Source of the DNA: a virus
IMG/VR virus record: IMGVR_UViG_3300010297_000040
Coordinates: 1 to 32,210 of that record
Direction: 5' to 3' (one strand)
DNA length: 32,210 nt
The notes beneath the pieces are model-generated. The model saw only the letters and a program-made list of their open reading frames with translations. It did not search any database and was not told the origin of the DNA. Shown here one piece after another: positions 25,246-32,115 of this stretch (its first letter is position 1; each line of letters starts with the position of its first letter). Both the position numbers and the translations under genes were made by a program.

Positions 25246-25403
25246 AACATCTGAGAACCCTGTTAGAAGCTCTCATAATGGCTGGAGGTCTGCTGCTGGT
25301 GATCATCACGTTGTCGGGGCAAACAAGAGACATCGCAATCGGCATATCTATTGCTTCCGTGATATTCTTTGTACTGTCAGAACTCGTACCTCCAGAGGAT
25401 TAA
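25242..25403 (+). CDS. 53-aa membrane protein, holin candidate 1
   Basis: The protein has 53 residues and starts in an ATGA overlap with the exported protein. Two hydrophobic segments, about residues 8-24 and 31-48, are separated by a short SGQTRD turn, and the tail is acidic (PPED). That hairpin topology and the place in the lysis cassette suit a small holin or antiholin. It lies three genes downstream of no other transmembrane candidate, so no family name is given. Confidence 0.6.
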   Translation: MKHLRTLLEALIMAGGLLLVIITLSGQTRDIAIGISIASVIFFVLSELVPPED

Positions 25404-25405
25404 AC

Positions 25406-25621
25406 ATGACCGCAGTAGTAGTAAAGCGACTTGTCGCAACGTTCGTAGCAGCCGGTGTACCTAACGTGTTGGCTGGAGCCATTGTTGATGTGGCTGTTTG
25501 GAAGTCCGCTGTGATGGCTGGTGCTATCGCCGCTCTTGGTGCGGTGCAGACGTTAGCTGCCGCTTACAAAGCGGATGGCGAGTTGACCGACGAAGATGTC
25601 GAGTCAGCGTTCAAAGGCTGA
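25406..25621 (+). CDS. 71-aa membrane protein, holin candidate 2
   Basis: Two Ala/Val-rich transmembrane segments (about residues 8-28 and 33-52) precede a soluble tail, YKADGELTDEDVESAFKG. The tail of the D-G-x-L-T-x-x-[DE]-[IV] type ending in AF is typical of r1t-like holins of actinophages. It would perforate the membrane to release the endolysin. The ATG follows the previous stop by two bases. Confidence 0.65.
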   Translation: MTAVVVKRLVATFVAAGVPNVLAGAIVDVAVWKSAVMAGAIAALGAVQTLAAAYKADGELTDEDVESAFKG

Positions 25622-25627
25622 TCTTCT

Positions 25628-25825
25628 GTGCCAACGTGGGCAGTAATCGTGTTGGCGGTTCTCGCCCCCGGTGGCGTTCTCACCGTTCTCATTGAGCGTA
25701 TGCGCCGTGAAAACAACCGTGACCACAACCGTAACAGCGAGTTGTTGCAACAGATTGATGGCAAGGTTGACAAGATCGATAATCGTTTAGATTCTCACAT
25801 GGATTGGCACGCGCATCACGACTGA
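25628..25825 (+). CDS. 65-aa single-TM protein of the lysis cassette
   Basis: GTG start at 25628. A single N-terminal membrane span (residues ~4-22, VIVLAVLAPGGVLTVLI) is followed by a charged segment and an amphipathic helix (LLQQIDGKVDKIDNRLD) ending HMDWHAHHD. Similar short proteins with an LDxHxxWH end occur in actinophage lysis regions. It may be a holin partner or antiholin. A spanin role is less likely, because Gram-positive hosts lack an outer membrane. Confidence 0.55.
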   Translation: MPTWAVIVLAVLAPGGVLTVLIERMRRENNRDHNRNSELLQQIDGKVDKIDNRLDSHMDWHAHHD

Positions 25826-25832
25826 CTTGGTG

Positions 25833-25838
25833 TACAAT
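25833..25838 (+). promoter_or_regulatory. Near-leaderless promoter (-10 TACAAT)
   Basis: The same TACAAT hexamer as at 18943 sits 10 bases before an ATG that has no Shine-Dalgarno sequence. The predicted transcript would have a 5' leader of only a few bases. This marks the switch from the lysis cassette to the next unit. Confidence 0.4.
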
Positions 25839-25848
25839 CTCTAGTCCC

Positions 25849-26010
25849 ATGTCGCTAGATTCTCACACCATCCTTGACATCCGCTGGTTTCTTAGTAGAG
25901 TTGTTCCTCGTGGACCAGATGAAGCTTCTCGTTTGGTTCACCTGATGAGTCAACTCAACCAGGAGGAAACCAATGGGATTAGCGGACGACATAAGGAACG
26001 CACCAACTAG
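25849..26010 (+). CDS. 53-aa protein of unknown function
   Basis: Starting at the ATG at 25849, the protein is 53 residues and helical (SLDSHTILDIRWFLSRVV, then DEASRLVHLMSQLNQEE). Longer in-frame starts lie in the preceding gene and upstream of the -10 box. Its 3' end overlaps the next gene by 38 bases, and the AGGAGG ribosome site for that gene lies inside it. I do not recognise a family. Confidence 0.45.
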   Translation: MSLDSHTILDIRWFLSRVVPRGPDEASRLVHLMSQLNQEETNGISGRHKERTN

Positions 26011-26239
26011 CACTAACCTTTGTTGCGTTACTAGAGCAAGAAAACATTTCGAGGGCGAAGACCTAAAAATGTTGAACGAAGTAATTGAGATAATTGCGAA
26101 ACGGCCAGCGGGTCAAAGGTATGGCGATGGGCCTTCTCAGGTTTGGCTTGCTAATACGTTGACCAACAACGGGTTTAAGGTTAGTCCTAAAACTTTAAGC
26201 ACCCATTTTCGTGGGGAGTGTGCTTGTGGCTCTGTCTAA
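25973..26239 (+). CDS. Small HTH-like protein with C-terminal CxC
   Basis: The protein has 88 residues with a strong AGGAGG site 7 bases upstream. It has a C-C-V-T-R-A-R segment, a helical middle (DLKMLNEVIEIIAKRP), a probable helix-turn-helix (VWLANTLTNNGFKVSPKTLS) and an end of HFRGECACG. I recognise this pattern from small proteins placed before metallophosphoesterase genes in actinophages. DNA binding, perhaps as a regulator or small-terminase-like protein, is possible. It overlaps the next gene by 14 bases. Confidence 0.55.
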   Translation: MGLADDIRNAPTSTNLCCVTRARKHFEGEDLKMLNEVIEIIAKRPAGQRYGDGPSQVWLANTLTNNGFKVSPKTLSTHFRGECACGSV

Positions 26240-27380
26240 AGATTTGCAAGAGGGTCCACCTCCCGCCAAGAAAGAAGTGTTGGGCAAGATCGCGACGCTT
26301 CTTGACCGTAACGGGATTGATGTTGACGAGGTGGGTCGCATTACCCGTGTGTCGTTGTACCAGTCGTTGACAAAAAACGATGAGGGCGAAGCAGAAATCC
26401 ATGACCTTGTTGGTGTGCAGTTGTCACCGTCTTGGGAGGATGGTCCACAGTGGGACCCTGTGTCGCAGGCTGCGCCTGTCAAATGCTCTGTAAAGCCCGT
26501 CAAAGGGCTACAGAAGCCCGAAGGATGGCGGACTGCTGTCATTGTGCCTGACGCACAGATCGGCTATTACAGGGACGCTGACGGCGGGCTGGTTCCCACG
26601 CACGATGAGGACGCAATCAGTTTGTGTCTGTCAGCTATCCGGGATTTGAACCCTGAGGTGGTGGTGTGTGTCGGTGACATGCTTGACGCACCCGAGTTCG
26701 GTAAGTACCGGCTGTCACCTGCGTTCGCTCTCACCACGCAAGCATCTATTGACCGTGCCACAACGTTCGCTGCCGAGTTGCGAGCCTGCGCGCCTGACGC
26801 AGAAATAATTTGGATTGCAGGAAACCACGAAGAAAGGATCACCAATGCGGCACTTGACAACCTCAAAGCAGCGTTCGGTCTTAAACGAGGTAACGATAGG
26901 AAGGGTCTTCCTGTTCTTAGCGTTCCTTTTTTATGCAGGTTTGACGACGCTGACATTAGTTATCTGGCTGGTTATCCGGCATCCTCTTATTGGATCAACC
27001 AGCGCATCAAAGTTATTCACGGGAACAAAGTCCGATCTAACGGTTCGACGGCACACGCCTACTTCAACGGTGACTCAAAGTCCTCGGTTCTCTACGGGCA
27101 TATCCACCGCAGAGAATGGGCAGAAAAAACGAGGCAAGATTGGGATGGGGCCAAAACGATACTTGCGGCATCGCCTGGAACCCTTGCCCGCACGGACGGA
27201 GCTGTCCCTTCGACGCGCGGCGGGCTTGATCTCGACGGGCGACCGTTGACTGTTGTTGAGGATTGGCAGCAGGGATACGGTGTTGTGACGTTCCAACCTG
27301 GTGACGGCAATTTCTTTTATGAGCAGGTCGCTATCCATGATGGGCAGGCATGGTTCCGTGGCAAGTTGTACACTGTGTAA
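26226..27380 (+). CDS. Calcineurin-like metallophosphoesterase
   Basis: The protein has 384 residues from the GTG at 26226, which has GGGGAG 7 bases upstream; GTGs at 26211 and 26220 would lack a site. An N-terminal ~60-residue helical part resembles an HTH. The catalytic domain shows the metallophosphoesterase motifs in order: D109 with Q111 (PDAQIG, where the usual His is Gln), G150-D151, G199-NHE, H265 (VIHGN) and G291-HIHR. It hydrolyses a phosphate ester, but the substrate is unknown. Metallophosphoesterases are common in actinophages in this position, with possible roles in DNA repair or processing. Confidence 0.8.
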   Translation: MALSKDLQEGPPPAKKEVLGKIATLLDRNGIDVDEVGRITRVSLYQSLTKNDEGEAEIHDLVGVQLSPSWEDGPQWDPVSQAAPVKCSVKPVKGLQKPEGWRTAVIVPDAQIGYYRDADGGLVPTHDEDAISLCLSAIRDLNPEVVVCVGDMLDAPEFGKYRLSPAFALTTQASIDRATTFAAELRACAPDAEIIWIAGNHEERITNAALDNLKAAFGLKRGNDRKGLPVLSVPFLCRFDDADISYLAGYPASSYWINQRIKVIHGNKVRSNGSTAHAYFNGDSKSSVLYGHIHRREWAEKTRQDWDGAKTILAASPGTLARTDGAVPSTRGGLDLDGRPLTVVEDWQQGYGVVTFQPGDGNFFYEQVAIHDGQAWFRGKLYTV

Positions 27381-27644
27381 ATGGCACCACCAAAGGTAAA
27401 GAACCCCAAAAAGTCTGCGGCTAACTACCGGAAGAACGCCGCATCTCGAGCAAAAAAAGCTGCGTACGACAAGAAGTACCACAGCAGCGACAGTCGGAAA
27501 GAATACCGTGCCGAACTACAAGCGGAACGCCGTAAGCGTGGTGTAGCTGGCAAGGGCGGAAAAGATATGTCGCACACTAAATCAGGAAACATTGTTGCCG
27601 AGAACGCCAGCAAGAACCGTGCGCGCAATCGAGGCAAAAAATAA
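27381..27644 (+). CDS. Conserved basic phage protein
   Basis: The protein has 87 residues, very basic and low in hydrophobics: AANYRKNAASRAKKAAYDKK, RAELQAERRKRGVAGKGGKD and SHTKSGNIVAEN with NRARNRGKK at the end. I recognise this as a small protein recurrent in marine and actinobacterial phages with a GKGGKDxSHTKxG motif. Function unknown; nucleic-acid binding is plausible from charge. The ATG directly follows the metallophosphoesterase stop. Confidence 0.65.
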   Translation: MAPPKVKNPKKSAANYRKNAASRAKKAAYDKKYHSSDSRKEYRAELQAERRKRGVAGKGGKDMSHTKSGNIVAENASKNRARNRGKK

Positions 27645-27751
27645 TGATGCTGACTTGCCGTGATTGCGGCGAGGTGTGGCCTTCGAACTCCGGTCGTCGG
27701 TGCCGTGAATGTGATAGACATGGTGAACCGTACGATGGCGAGGACGAATGA
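27644..27751 (+). CDS. 35-aa zinc-ribbon miniprotein
   Basis: The protein has 35 residues (MMLTCRDCGEVWPSNSGRR, then CREC). Two CxxC pairs spaced 12 residues apart make a standard zinc ribbon, followed by an acidic tail. Start in TAATG and stop in ATGA couple it on both sides. It is the second such miniprotein in the window, after the one at 1449. Possibly an adaptor or transcription-related factor; function unknown. Confidence 0.55.
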   Translation: MMLTCRDCGEVWPSNSGRRCRECDRHGEPYDGEDE

Positions 27752-28059
27752 GCGAAATCTATGAAGATGACGACACATGGCCTTTGGTTGTGTGCCAATG
27801 GAAAGATGCTCATGCTGGCGGGGACAGCAGTTGGACTCATACAGCAACGTACAAACCTGAAGAGGTGCATGTACTAAGTAGCGGCTGGGTGTGGCCGAAA
27901 TGTTTGGAAGGTCACCTCACGCTTGTCAGCTCCACAATCGGTGAACCTAAAGACCCCGAAGTTGTCGGGGACATCATTCATATCCCCTGGGAAAATATTT
28001 TGGCTGTGTTCTCGTTAGCCATGAATGTCCCTGTGAACTGGATGTCCGAAGACTTCTAG
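27748..28059 (+). CDS. Conserved small phage protein of unknown function
   Basis: The protein has 103 residues, starting in an ATGA overlap. It carries LVVCQWKDAHAGGDSSW near the N-terminus and SSGWVWPKCLEGHLTLVSST in the middle, then VGDIIHIPW. This W-x-D-A plus SGW-x-W pattern occurs in many phage early regions without a known role. It is the last gene before the inverted repeat that precedes the recombination module. Confidence 0.6.
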   Translation: MSEIYEDDDTWPLVVCQWKDAHAGGDSSWTHTATYKPEEVHVLSSGWVWPKCLEGHLTLVSSTIGEPKDPEVVGDIIHIPWENILAVFSLAMNVPVNWMSEDF

Positions 28060-28075
28060 TTGCAAACTGTCACAC

Positions 28076-28112
28076 CCTTCGTGTAAAACTAATGCAGTCC
28101 GCTACACGAAGG
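28076..28112 (+). promoter_or_regulatory. Inverted repeat overlapping exonuclease ribosome binding site
   Basis: CCTTCGTGT (28076-28084) and ACACGAAGG (28104-28112) are perfect 9-base reverse complements with a 19-base spacer. The right arm contains most of the ribosome binding site GAAGGA (28108-28113) of the gene starting at 28120. In RNA it would hide the site; in DNA it could be an operator. A weak promoter-like pair TTGCAA (28060) and TAAAAC (28084) lies across the left arm. Confidence 0.55.
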
Positions 28113-28119
28113 AAAACAA

Positions 28120-29085
28120 ATGCGACGAACAACAATACCGAAACCAGAACACGGCTCAATCGAATGGTTACGGCTACGGCAACGTGACGAAACCGGATAC
28201 CCAGTGGTGTCAGCAAGCGAAGCAGCAGCTGTTCACTCAGAACACCGTTTCAAAACCAAATGGGCGTTAGCAGCAGACAAAATTGCTAACGAACCAGAAA
28301 TCACTGAAACCAACAGGGCGATGGAACGAGGCAACCGTCTTGAACCAGTCATCTTGCAATGGGTGTCAGACGAAATAGGTGAACCAATTATCACGCCAGA
28401 TGTCATGCACGCTGTCACCAGCGGAGGCGCATCACTCATCGCAACACTCGACGGCATAGTAGGTGATCAAGAAAACCCTGATCGTGTCGTAGAAATCAAA
28501 ACCTACAGCCGTCAATGGGACGAGAACGCCGACATTGACGGGTACGGACCGCTACCTGCCTACTGGTTTTGGCAAGGGGTACACCAAGCTGCATGTGCAG
28601 GTGTTGACGAAATCCTGTGGGGCATCTTTGACAGCACCCTCGATCTGCATCTCTACACACAGAAGATGGACAACAGCATCATCGGTAAACACGTCGTTCG
28701 TGTCTCAGATTTCTGTCGTCATGTCGCAACAGGCAACATTCCGCACGAATGGGAACACACCTACGACGACGTAGCAAAAAGTTCCCGTATCAACGAAGAC
28801 GTTGCAAACCTTGACGACCACCAGCAGCTACTCGTCCAACTCTTAACAGTGCAAGCAGAAAAGAAAGAACTTGCCGCCGCAGAAGACGAACTCAAAGCAG
28901 AACTCGCTTTGCTGCTAGATGGCTCAACAGTAGGAACTGTTGGTGGGACCGAGGCTGTCACATGGAAACAACAGTCACGATCAGGATTCGACTCAAAAAG
29001 ATTTGCATCGGAGCACCCGGAGCTATATAGTCAGTACCAGTCGACCAACACATTCCGAGTGTTGCGATTGAAAGGAACCAAATAA
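28120..29085 (+). CDS. YqaJ/lambda-exonuclease-type recombination nuclease
   Basis: The protein has 321 residues. The N-terminal 150 residues fit the YqaJ viral recombinase family: EWLRLRQRDETGYPVVSASE, MERGNRLEP with E75, LIATLDGI with D111 and VEIKTYS with E125 and K127. These are the PD-(D/E)xK catalytic residues of a 5'-to-3' dsDNA exonuclease. A coiled-coil helical region follows at residues ~240-270, with a C-terminal domain typical of phage versions. It acts with the annealing protein encoded directly downstream (TAATG). Confidence 0.85.
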   Translation: MRRTTIPKPEHGSIEWLRLRQRDETGYPVVSASEAAAVHSEHRFKTKWALAADKIANEPEITETNRAMERGNRLEPVILQWVSDEIGEPIITPDVMHAVTSGGASLIATLDGIVGDQENPDRVVEIKTYSRQWDENADIDGYGPLPAYWFWQGVHQAACAGVDEILWGIFDSTLDLHLYTQKMDNSIIGKHVVRVSDFCRHVATGNIPHEWEHTYDDVAKSSRINEDVANLDDHQQLLVQLLTVQAEKKELAAAEDELKAELALLLDGSTVGTVGGTEAVTWKQQSRSGFDSKRFASEHPELYSQYQSTNTFRVLRLKGTK

Positions 29086-29738
29086 TGGATGAACCAAACG
29101 CAGAAAAACTACGTCTTGTCCTAGACAAGTACGCAGTACCTGACCCGAAGATTGTTGGCAAGCTGCCTCGAGGCAACATCCAACTTGACTACGTCGGTCA
29201 CGCCGAGATCACCCGCATCCTCATCGACATTGATCCGTTGTGGGAATGGAAGCCGTTAAAGATTGACGACGACGGTTTGCCTTCTTACCGTGTTGAAAAC
29301 GGCATGGCACACATGGCTGGTGCACTCACGCTGCTCGGCCACACCAGGCTTGCTATCGGTAGCGCACCACACAACAAACAAGACCTGTTGAAAGAACTGG
29401 TGTCCGATTTTTTACGCAACGCAGGCATGAGGTTTGGACTGGCCTTAAGTCTCTGGTCAAAAGAGGAATGGGGCGGCGAATCAGACATTGCGCTAGCACC
29501 AAAGAAAAAAGCACCAGCGAAAAAGCCTGCTGCACCAGCAAAACCTGACAGCGCACCAGTATCTGACAGCGAAAAAGTTGACAAAGACACAGTGTCAAGA
29601 TTCATCGCCGCATGCAAAGGCGCAAACCTTGACCCAATCGAAGTCGCACAACACGCAGAAGTAGCAGACATCGACAACGTAACCATCGCAGACCTCGACC
29701 GTCTGCGTGCCTCATTCAAGGAGCTCATCTCACAATGA
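29085..29738 (+). CDS. Single-strand annealing protein (Erf/Rad52-like)
   Basis: The protein has 217 residues. The core (residues ~30-125) has LDYVGHAEITRILIDIDPLW, MAGALTLLGHTRLAIG and KELVSDFLRNAGMRFGLALS, the pattern of Erf or Sak/Rad52-like annealing proteins in actinophages. An Ala/Pro/Lys linker (residues ~140-165) joins a C-terminal acidic helical domain that may bind SSB or the exonuclease. It promotes single-strand annealing at ends resected by the exonuclease. It overlaps the SSB gene by four bases. Confidence 0.75.
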   Translation: MDEPNAEKLRLVLDKYAVPDPKIVGKLPRGNIQLDYVGHAEITRILIDIDPLWEWKPLKIDDDGLPSYRVENGMAHMAGALTLLGHTRLAIGSAPHNKQDLLKELVSDFLRNAGMRFGLALSLWSKEEWGGESDIALAPKKKAPAKKPAAPAKPDSAPVSDSEKVDKDTVSRFIAACKGANLDPIEVAQHAEVADIDNVTIADLDRLRASFKELISQ

Positions 29739-30118
29739 ACAACATCACAGTAATCGGCAACGTCGGACGCGACCCAGAACTCAAATTCTCACAATCCGGC
29801 ACAGCAATCCTCAAATTCTCCGTAGCTGACACCAGCGGACGCGACGAAAACAAAAAAACCCAATGGTGGAACATCGTCTGCTTCGGTGACCTCGGAGAAA
29901 ACGTTGCAGCAAGCATCAGTAAAGGCACCCGAGTCCAAGTCATGGGTAAAGTGCAACGAGAAAAGTACACAGGCAACGACGGTGTCGAAAAAGAACGCAC
30001 CGAAGTCTTAGCAGATGACGTAGGCATTTCACTCCGCTGGACAACAGCAAACGACGCACCTGTCACCCGTGAAACAGCACCAACGCAACCAGCATTGGAC
30101 GACGAAGAACCCTTCTGA
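29735..30118 (+). CDS. ssb: Single-stranded DNA-binding protein
   Basis: The protein has 127 residues, with an ATGA overlap at the start. An OB-fold core begins NNITVIGNVGRDPELKFSQS and continues with WWNIVCFGDLGENVAASISK and VQVMGKVQREKYTG. A short disordered tail ends in DDEEPF, the usual acidic interaction tip that recruits repair and replication proteins. It fits between the annealing protein and the resolvase-like gene. Confidence 0.9.
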   Translation: MNNITVIGNVGRDPELKFSQSGTAILKFSVADTSGRDENKKTQWWNIVCFGDLGENVAASISKGTRVQVMGKVQREKYTGNDGVEKERTEVLADDVGISLRWTTANDAPVTRETAPTQPALDDEEPF

Positions 30119-30119
30119 C

Positions 30120-30290
30120 ATGGCAAGACCCGTAAAGAAGGTAAACTGGTGGTGCCGCACATGCGGCCAGACGCTCACCACATATCGACCGTTGCTGTCA
30201 GCCCCAATGCACTCGTGCGGGGCAGGCAAGCGACGCAAAACGATGGAGGAAGTAGATGAGCCGCAACAAACAAAAAGGGACAGCATTTGA
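30120..30290 (+). CDS. 56-aa Cys-containing protein
   Basis: From the ATG at 30120, one base after the SSB stop, the protein is 56 residues. It starts with a basic stretch (MARPVKKVNWWCRTCGQTL) that contains a CxxC, with a third Cys in HSCGAGKRRK, so a zinc-ribbon-like site could involve the His. It overlaps the resolvase-like gene by 35 bases and includes that gene's ribosome binding site. Function unknown. Confidence 0.45.
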   Translation: MARPVKKVNWWCRTCGQTLTTYRPLLSAPMHSCGAGKRRKTMEEVDEPQQTKRDSI

Positions 30291-30591
30291 AACGCTGGTC
30301 GTGCGATGGCTTGCCGAACACGGATTCCCGCACGCCGAAAGACGCGCTCTCGCAGGCACCAACGATTTGGGGGATGTCACTGGGATTCCTGGCCTCGTTA
30401 TTGAGTGCAAAAACCACAAAACCTTGTCGTTCTCGGAATGGTTGGAAGAAGCTGAAGTGGAACGTACTAATGCTTCTGCTGATTATGGCATCGTTGTAGC
30501 AAAACGTCGAGGGAAAGGCGACGCAGGCGACCAGTACGCCGTGATGCGACTCGAAGACCTCGCCCGTCTACTTAAAGAAGCCGGATACTGA
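30256..30591 (+). CDS. Holliday-junction-resolvase-like PD-(D/E)xK nuclease
   Basis: The protein has 111 residues, ATG at 30256 with GGAGGAAG upstream. It follows the small archaeal-type/phage resolvase pattern: KGTAFETLVVRWLAEHGFP with E12, RRALAGTNDLGDV with D37 and D40, and LVIECKNHK with E50 and K52. It would cut branched DNA left by recombination or before packaging. Its place after exonuclease, annealing protein and SSB completes a recombination set. Confidence 0.8.
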   Translation: MSRNKQKGTAFETLVVRWLAEHGFPHAERRALAGTNDLGDVTGIPGLVIECKNHKTLSFSEWLEEAEVERTNASADYGIVVAKRRGKGDAGDQYAVMRLEDLARLLKEAGY

Positions 30592-30603
30592 CCGGAGTCC
30601 GCC

Positions 30604-31146
30604 ATGAAAATTATTTCTTGGGTAGTGTTCCTTGTCATATCCATGCTTGGGTACAACGCAACTACTGAAGCCCCAACAGAGGTGACTCCCCCTACCTCCA
30701 CAATCGCTTCAGACCCCCCTAGATTGCGTTCTAAGACGAGCAGCACCACAACAACGACAACGACTGCGGTTTCCACCACCACAACCACCACAGAACCAAT
30801 CCCCGGAATCGAAACAGCACGCTACCCAGACCTGTGGATAACTGCCGTTGAAGCTGGCTGGCCTACCAACCGACTACCAACACTAGACCTCATCGCATAC
30901 CACGAATCACGAGGACAAACAGATGTTGTTGGCACAGGCGCATACGGCGTACTTCAAATCCAATGGTCAGCACACCACGAATGGCTGACAACAGAACTGA
31001 ACATCACCGAACCCGAACAACTATTCGACCCGCTCACCAACATGGTTGCCGCACTCTGGCTAGCCGAATACGCCGAAACAAACTACGGCTGCTGGACACA
31101 ACCCTGGTACATGAGCCTCAACAACCCTTACAAATACTGCAAATGA
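30604..31146 (+). CDS. Exported lysozyme/lytic-transglycosylase-like protein with Thr linker
   Basis: The protein has 180 residues. Residues 1-~17 are hydrophobic (MKIISWVVFLVISMLGYNAT), a signal or anchor sequence. Residues ~46-63 are a Thr/Ser run resembling the stalk of the exported protein at 24109. The C-terminal ~110 residues match a soluble lytic transglycosylase/lysozyme-like fold: DLIAYHESRGQ with E101 as candidate catalytic acid, GAYGVLQIQWS and an NMVAALWLAEYAE helix. C163 and C179 may form a disulphide. It probably degrades host peptidoglycan outside the cell. It lies away from the lysis cassette, which is unusual. Confidence 0.7.
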   Translation: MKIISWVVFLVISMLGYNATTEAPTEVTPPTSTIASDPPRLRSKTSSTTTTTTTAVSTTTTTTEPIPGIETARYPDLWITAVEAGWPTNRLPTLDLIAYHESRGQTDVVGTGAYGVLQIQWSAHHEWLTTELNITEPEQLFDPLTNMVAALWLAEYAETNYGCWTQPWYMSLNNPYKYCK

Positions 31147-31466
31147 AACGAAACAGAGACATAGTCTGGCTACCCCTCTCCCAAATCTTCTTCGACCCAG
31201 ACAAAGAAAAATGGAGAGACAAAGCAGCCTGCAAAAACGCCCCACTCGAAACATTCTTCCCCAAAAAAGGCGCATCAACACAAAGAATCAAAGAAGCAAA
31301 AGCAATCTGCAACACCTGCACAGTCAAACAAGACTGCCTCGAATGGGCAGTCCAATTCTCCGAACGGGCACTCATGGGCATATGGGGCGGAATGACACCC
31401 AACGACAGACGAGCAGAACGCAAACGGCTAGGGTTAAAAGACGATGACACCCGACTGGATGACTGA
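31143..31466 (+). CDS. whiB: WhiB-family transcription regulator 1
   Basis: From the ATG at 31143 (ATGA overlap) the protein is 107 residues. The four cluster Cys residues are C30 (KAAC), C56, C59 and C65 (ICNTCTVKQDCLEW), with GIWGG at 79-83, the WhiB turn. A charged C-terminal tail (ERKRLGLKDD) follows. WhiB proteins bind a [4Fe-4S] cluster, pair with the host sigma factor and steer transcription; phage copies such as that of TM4 repress host whiB genes. It overlaps a second WhiB by 23 bases. Confidence 0.9.
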   Translation: MKRNRDIVWLPLSQIFFDPDKEKWRDKAACKNAPLETFFPKKGASTQRIKEAKAICNTCTVKQDCLEWAVQFSERALMGIWGGMTPNDRRAERKRLGLKDDDTRLDD

Positions 31467-31761
31467 AGCTGCCTGCAAAGGAGCAGACCCCGACTGGTTC
31501 CACCCACCAGACGGCTACCCATCCCTAAAAGAATACGGACTAGCACTCTGCAAACACTGCCCCGTCAAACAAGAATGCCTCGAATACGCACTCTCATTCA
31601 AACTCATCGAAGACCACTACGGCATCTTCGGAGGCACCACACCAATAGAACGACACCGCATACGCACCGGCAGAACACACCAACGCAAACAACCAGGACC
31701 AAAAAAACAAATCATCACCGGACTAGACGACATAGGAGACAACAATGAACCTCACATTTGA
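31444..31761 (+). CDS. whiB: WhiB-family transcription regulator 2
   Basis: The protein has 105 residues from the ATG at 31444. Cluster ligands are C11, C36, C39 and C45 (LCKHCPVKQECLEY), and GIFGG is at 60-64. The N-terminus is shorter than in the upstream copy, and the tail is basic and differs (RTGRTHQRKQPGPKKQ), so the two may contact different partners. It shares the upstream operon and may counter or tune the host WhiB network during infection. Confidence 0.88.
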   Translation: MTPDWMTEAACKGADPDWFHPPDGYPSLKEYGLALCKHCPVKQECLEYALSFKLIEDHYGIFGGTTPIERHRIRTGRTHQRKQPGPKKQIITGLDDIGDNNEPHI

Positions 31762-32029
31762 AGAATGGGCAAAATACGGATGGGAACAAGGCTGGTGCTC
31801 ACCACCAATCTGCCAAACCTGCGACGGCACACCACTCACCTACGAAGAAGAATTCTCATTCGAACAAGGATGGACAGACTGCGTACACATCATCCGCCTC
31901 TACGAATGCGAAGAAGACCGCACAGACGCAACAGAAAACCACGCCCCATCACAATGGCGCGCCAGCAACCGAGGCTGGATTGAACGTGGTAAAGAATTCC
32001 AACCAGCAAACAAACAAAAGCTGGAGTGA
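31745..32029 (+). CDS. Conserved small actinophage protein
   Basis: The protein has 94 residues and overlaps the second WhiB gene by 17 bases. It contains YGWEQGWCSPPICQTCDGTP at the N-terminus, then EEFSFEQGWTDCVHIIRLYE and ENHAPSQWRASNRGW. This GWC-x-PP-x-C order is one I recognise from small proteins of many actinophages. The Cys set (18, 23, 26, 45, 55) could hold a metal. Function unknown. Confidence 0.65.
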   Translation: MNLTFEEWAKYGWEQGWCSPPICQTCDGTPLTYEEEFSFEQGWTDCVHIIRLYECEEDRTDATENHAPSQWRASNRGWIERGKEFQPANKQKLE

Positions 32030-32040
32030 ACTTGCAGTCG

Positions 32041-32109
32041 CCACTATCAATCCACTATCAAGCAACACCCCATTCTGCATAATATGCAACTAGCTCGATA
32101 CATATGCAA
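32041..32109. promoter_or_regulatory. Repeat-rich non-coding control region candidate
   Basis: CCACTATCAA occurs at 32041-32050 and 32052-32061. TGCAT-AAT-ATGCA (32076-32088) is an inverted repeat. ATATGCAA recurs at 32082-32089 and 32102-32109, 20 bases apart, about two helical turns. Such clustered repeats suit protein-binding sites. Confidence 0.35.
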
Positions 32110-32115
32110 AAGCAA

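Noticed and set aside
26494-26509. AGCCC-GTCAAA-GGGCT hairpin in the metallophosphoesterase gene
   Set aside because: It is only a 5-base stem inside coding sequence, without a T-tail.
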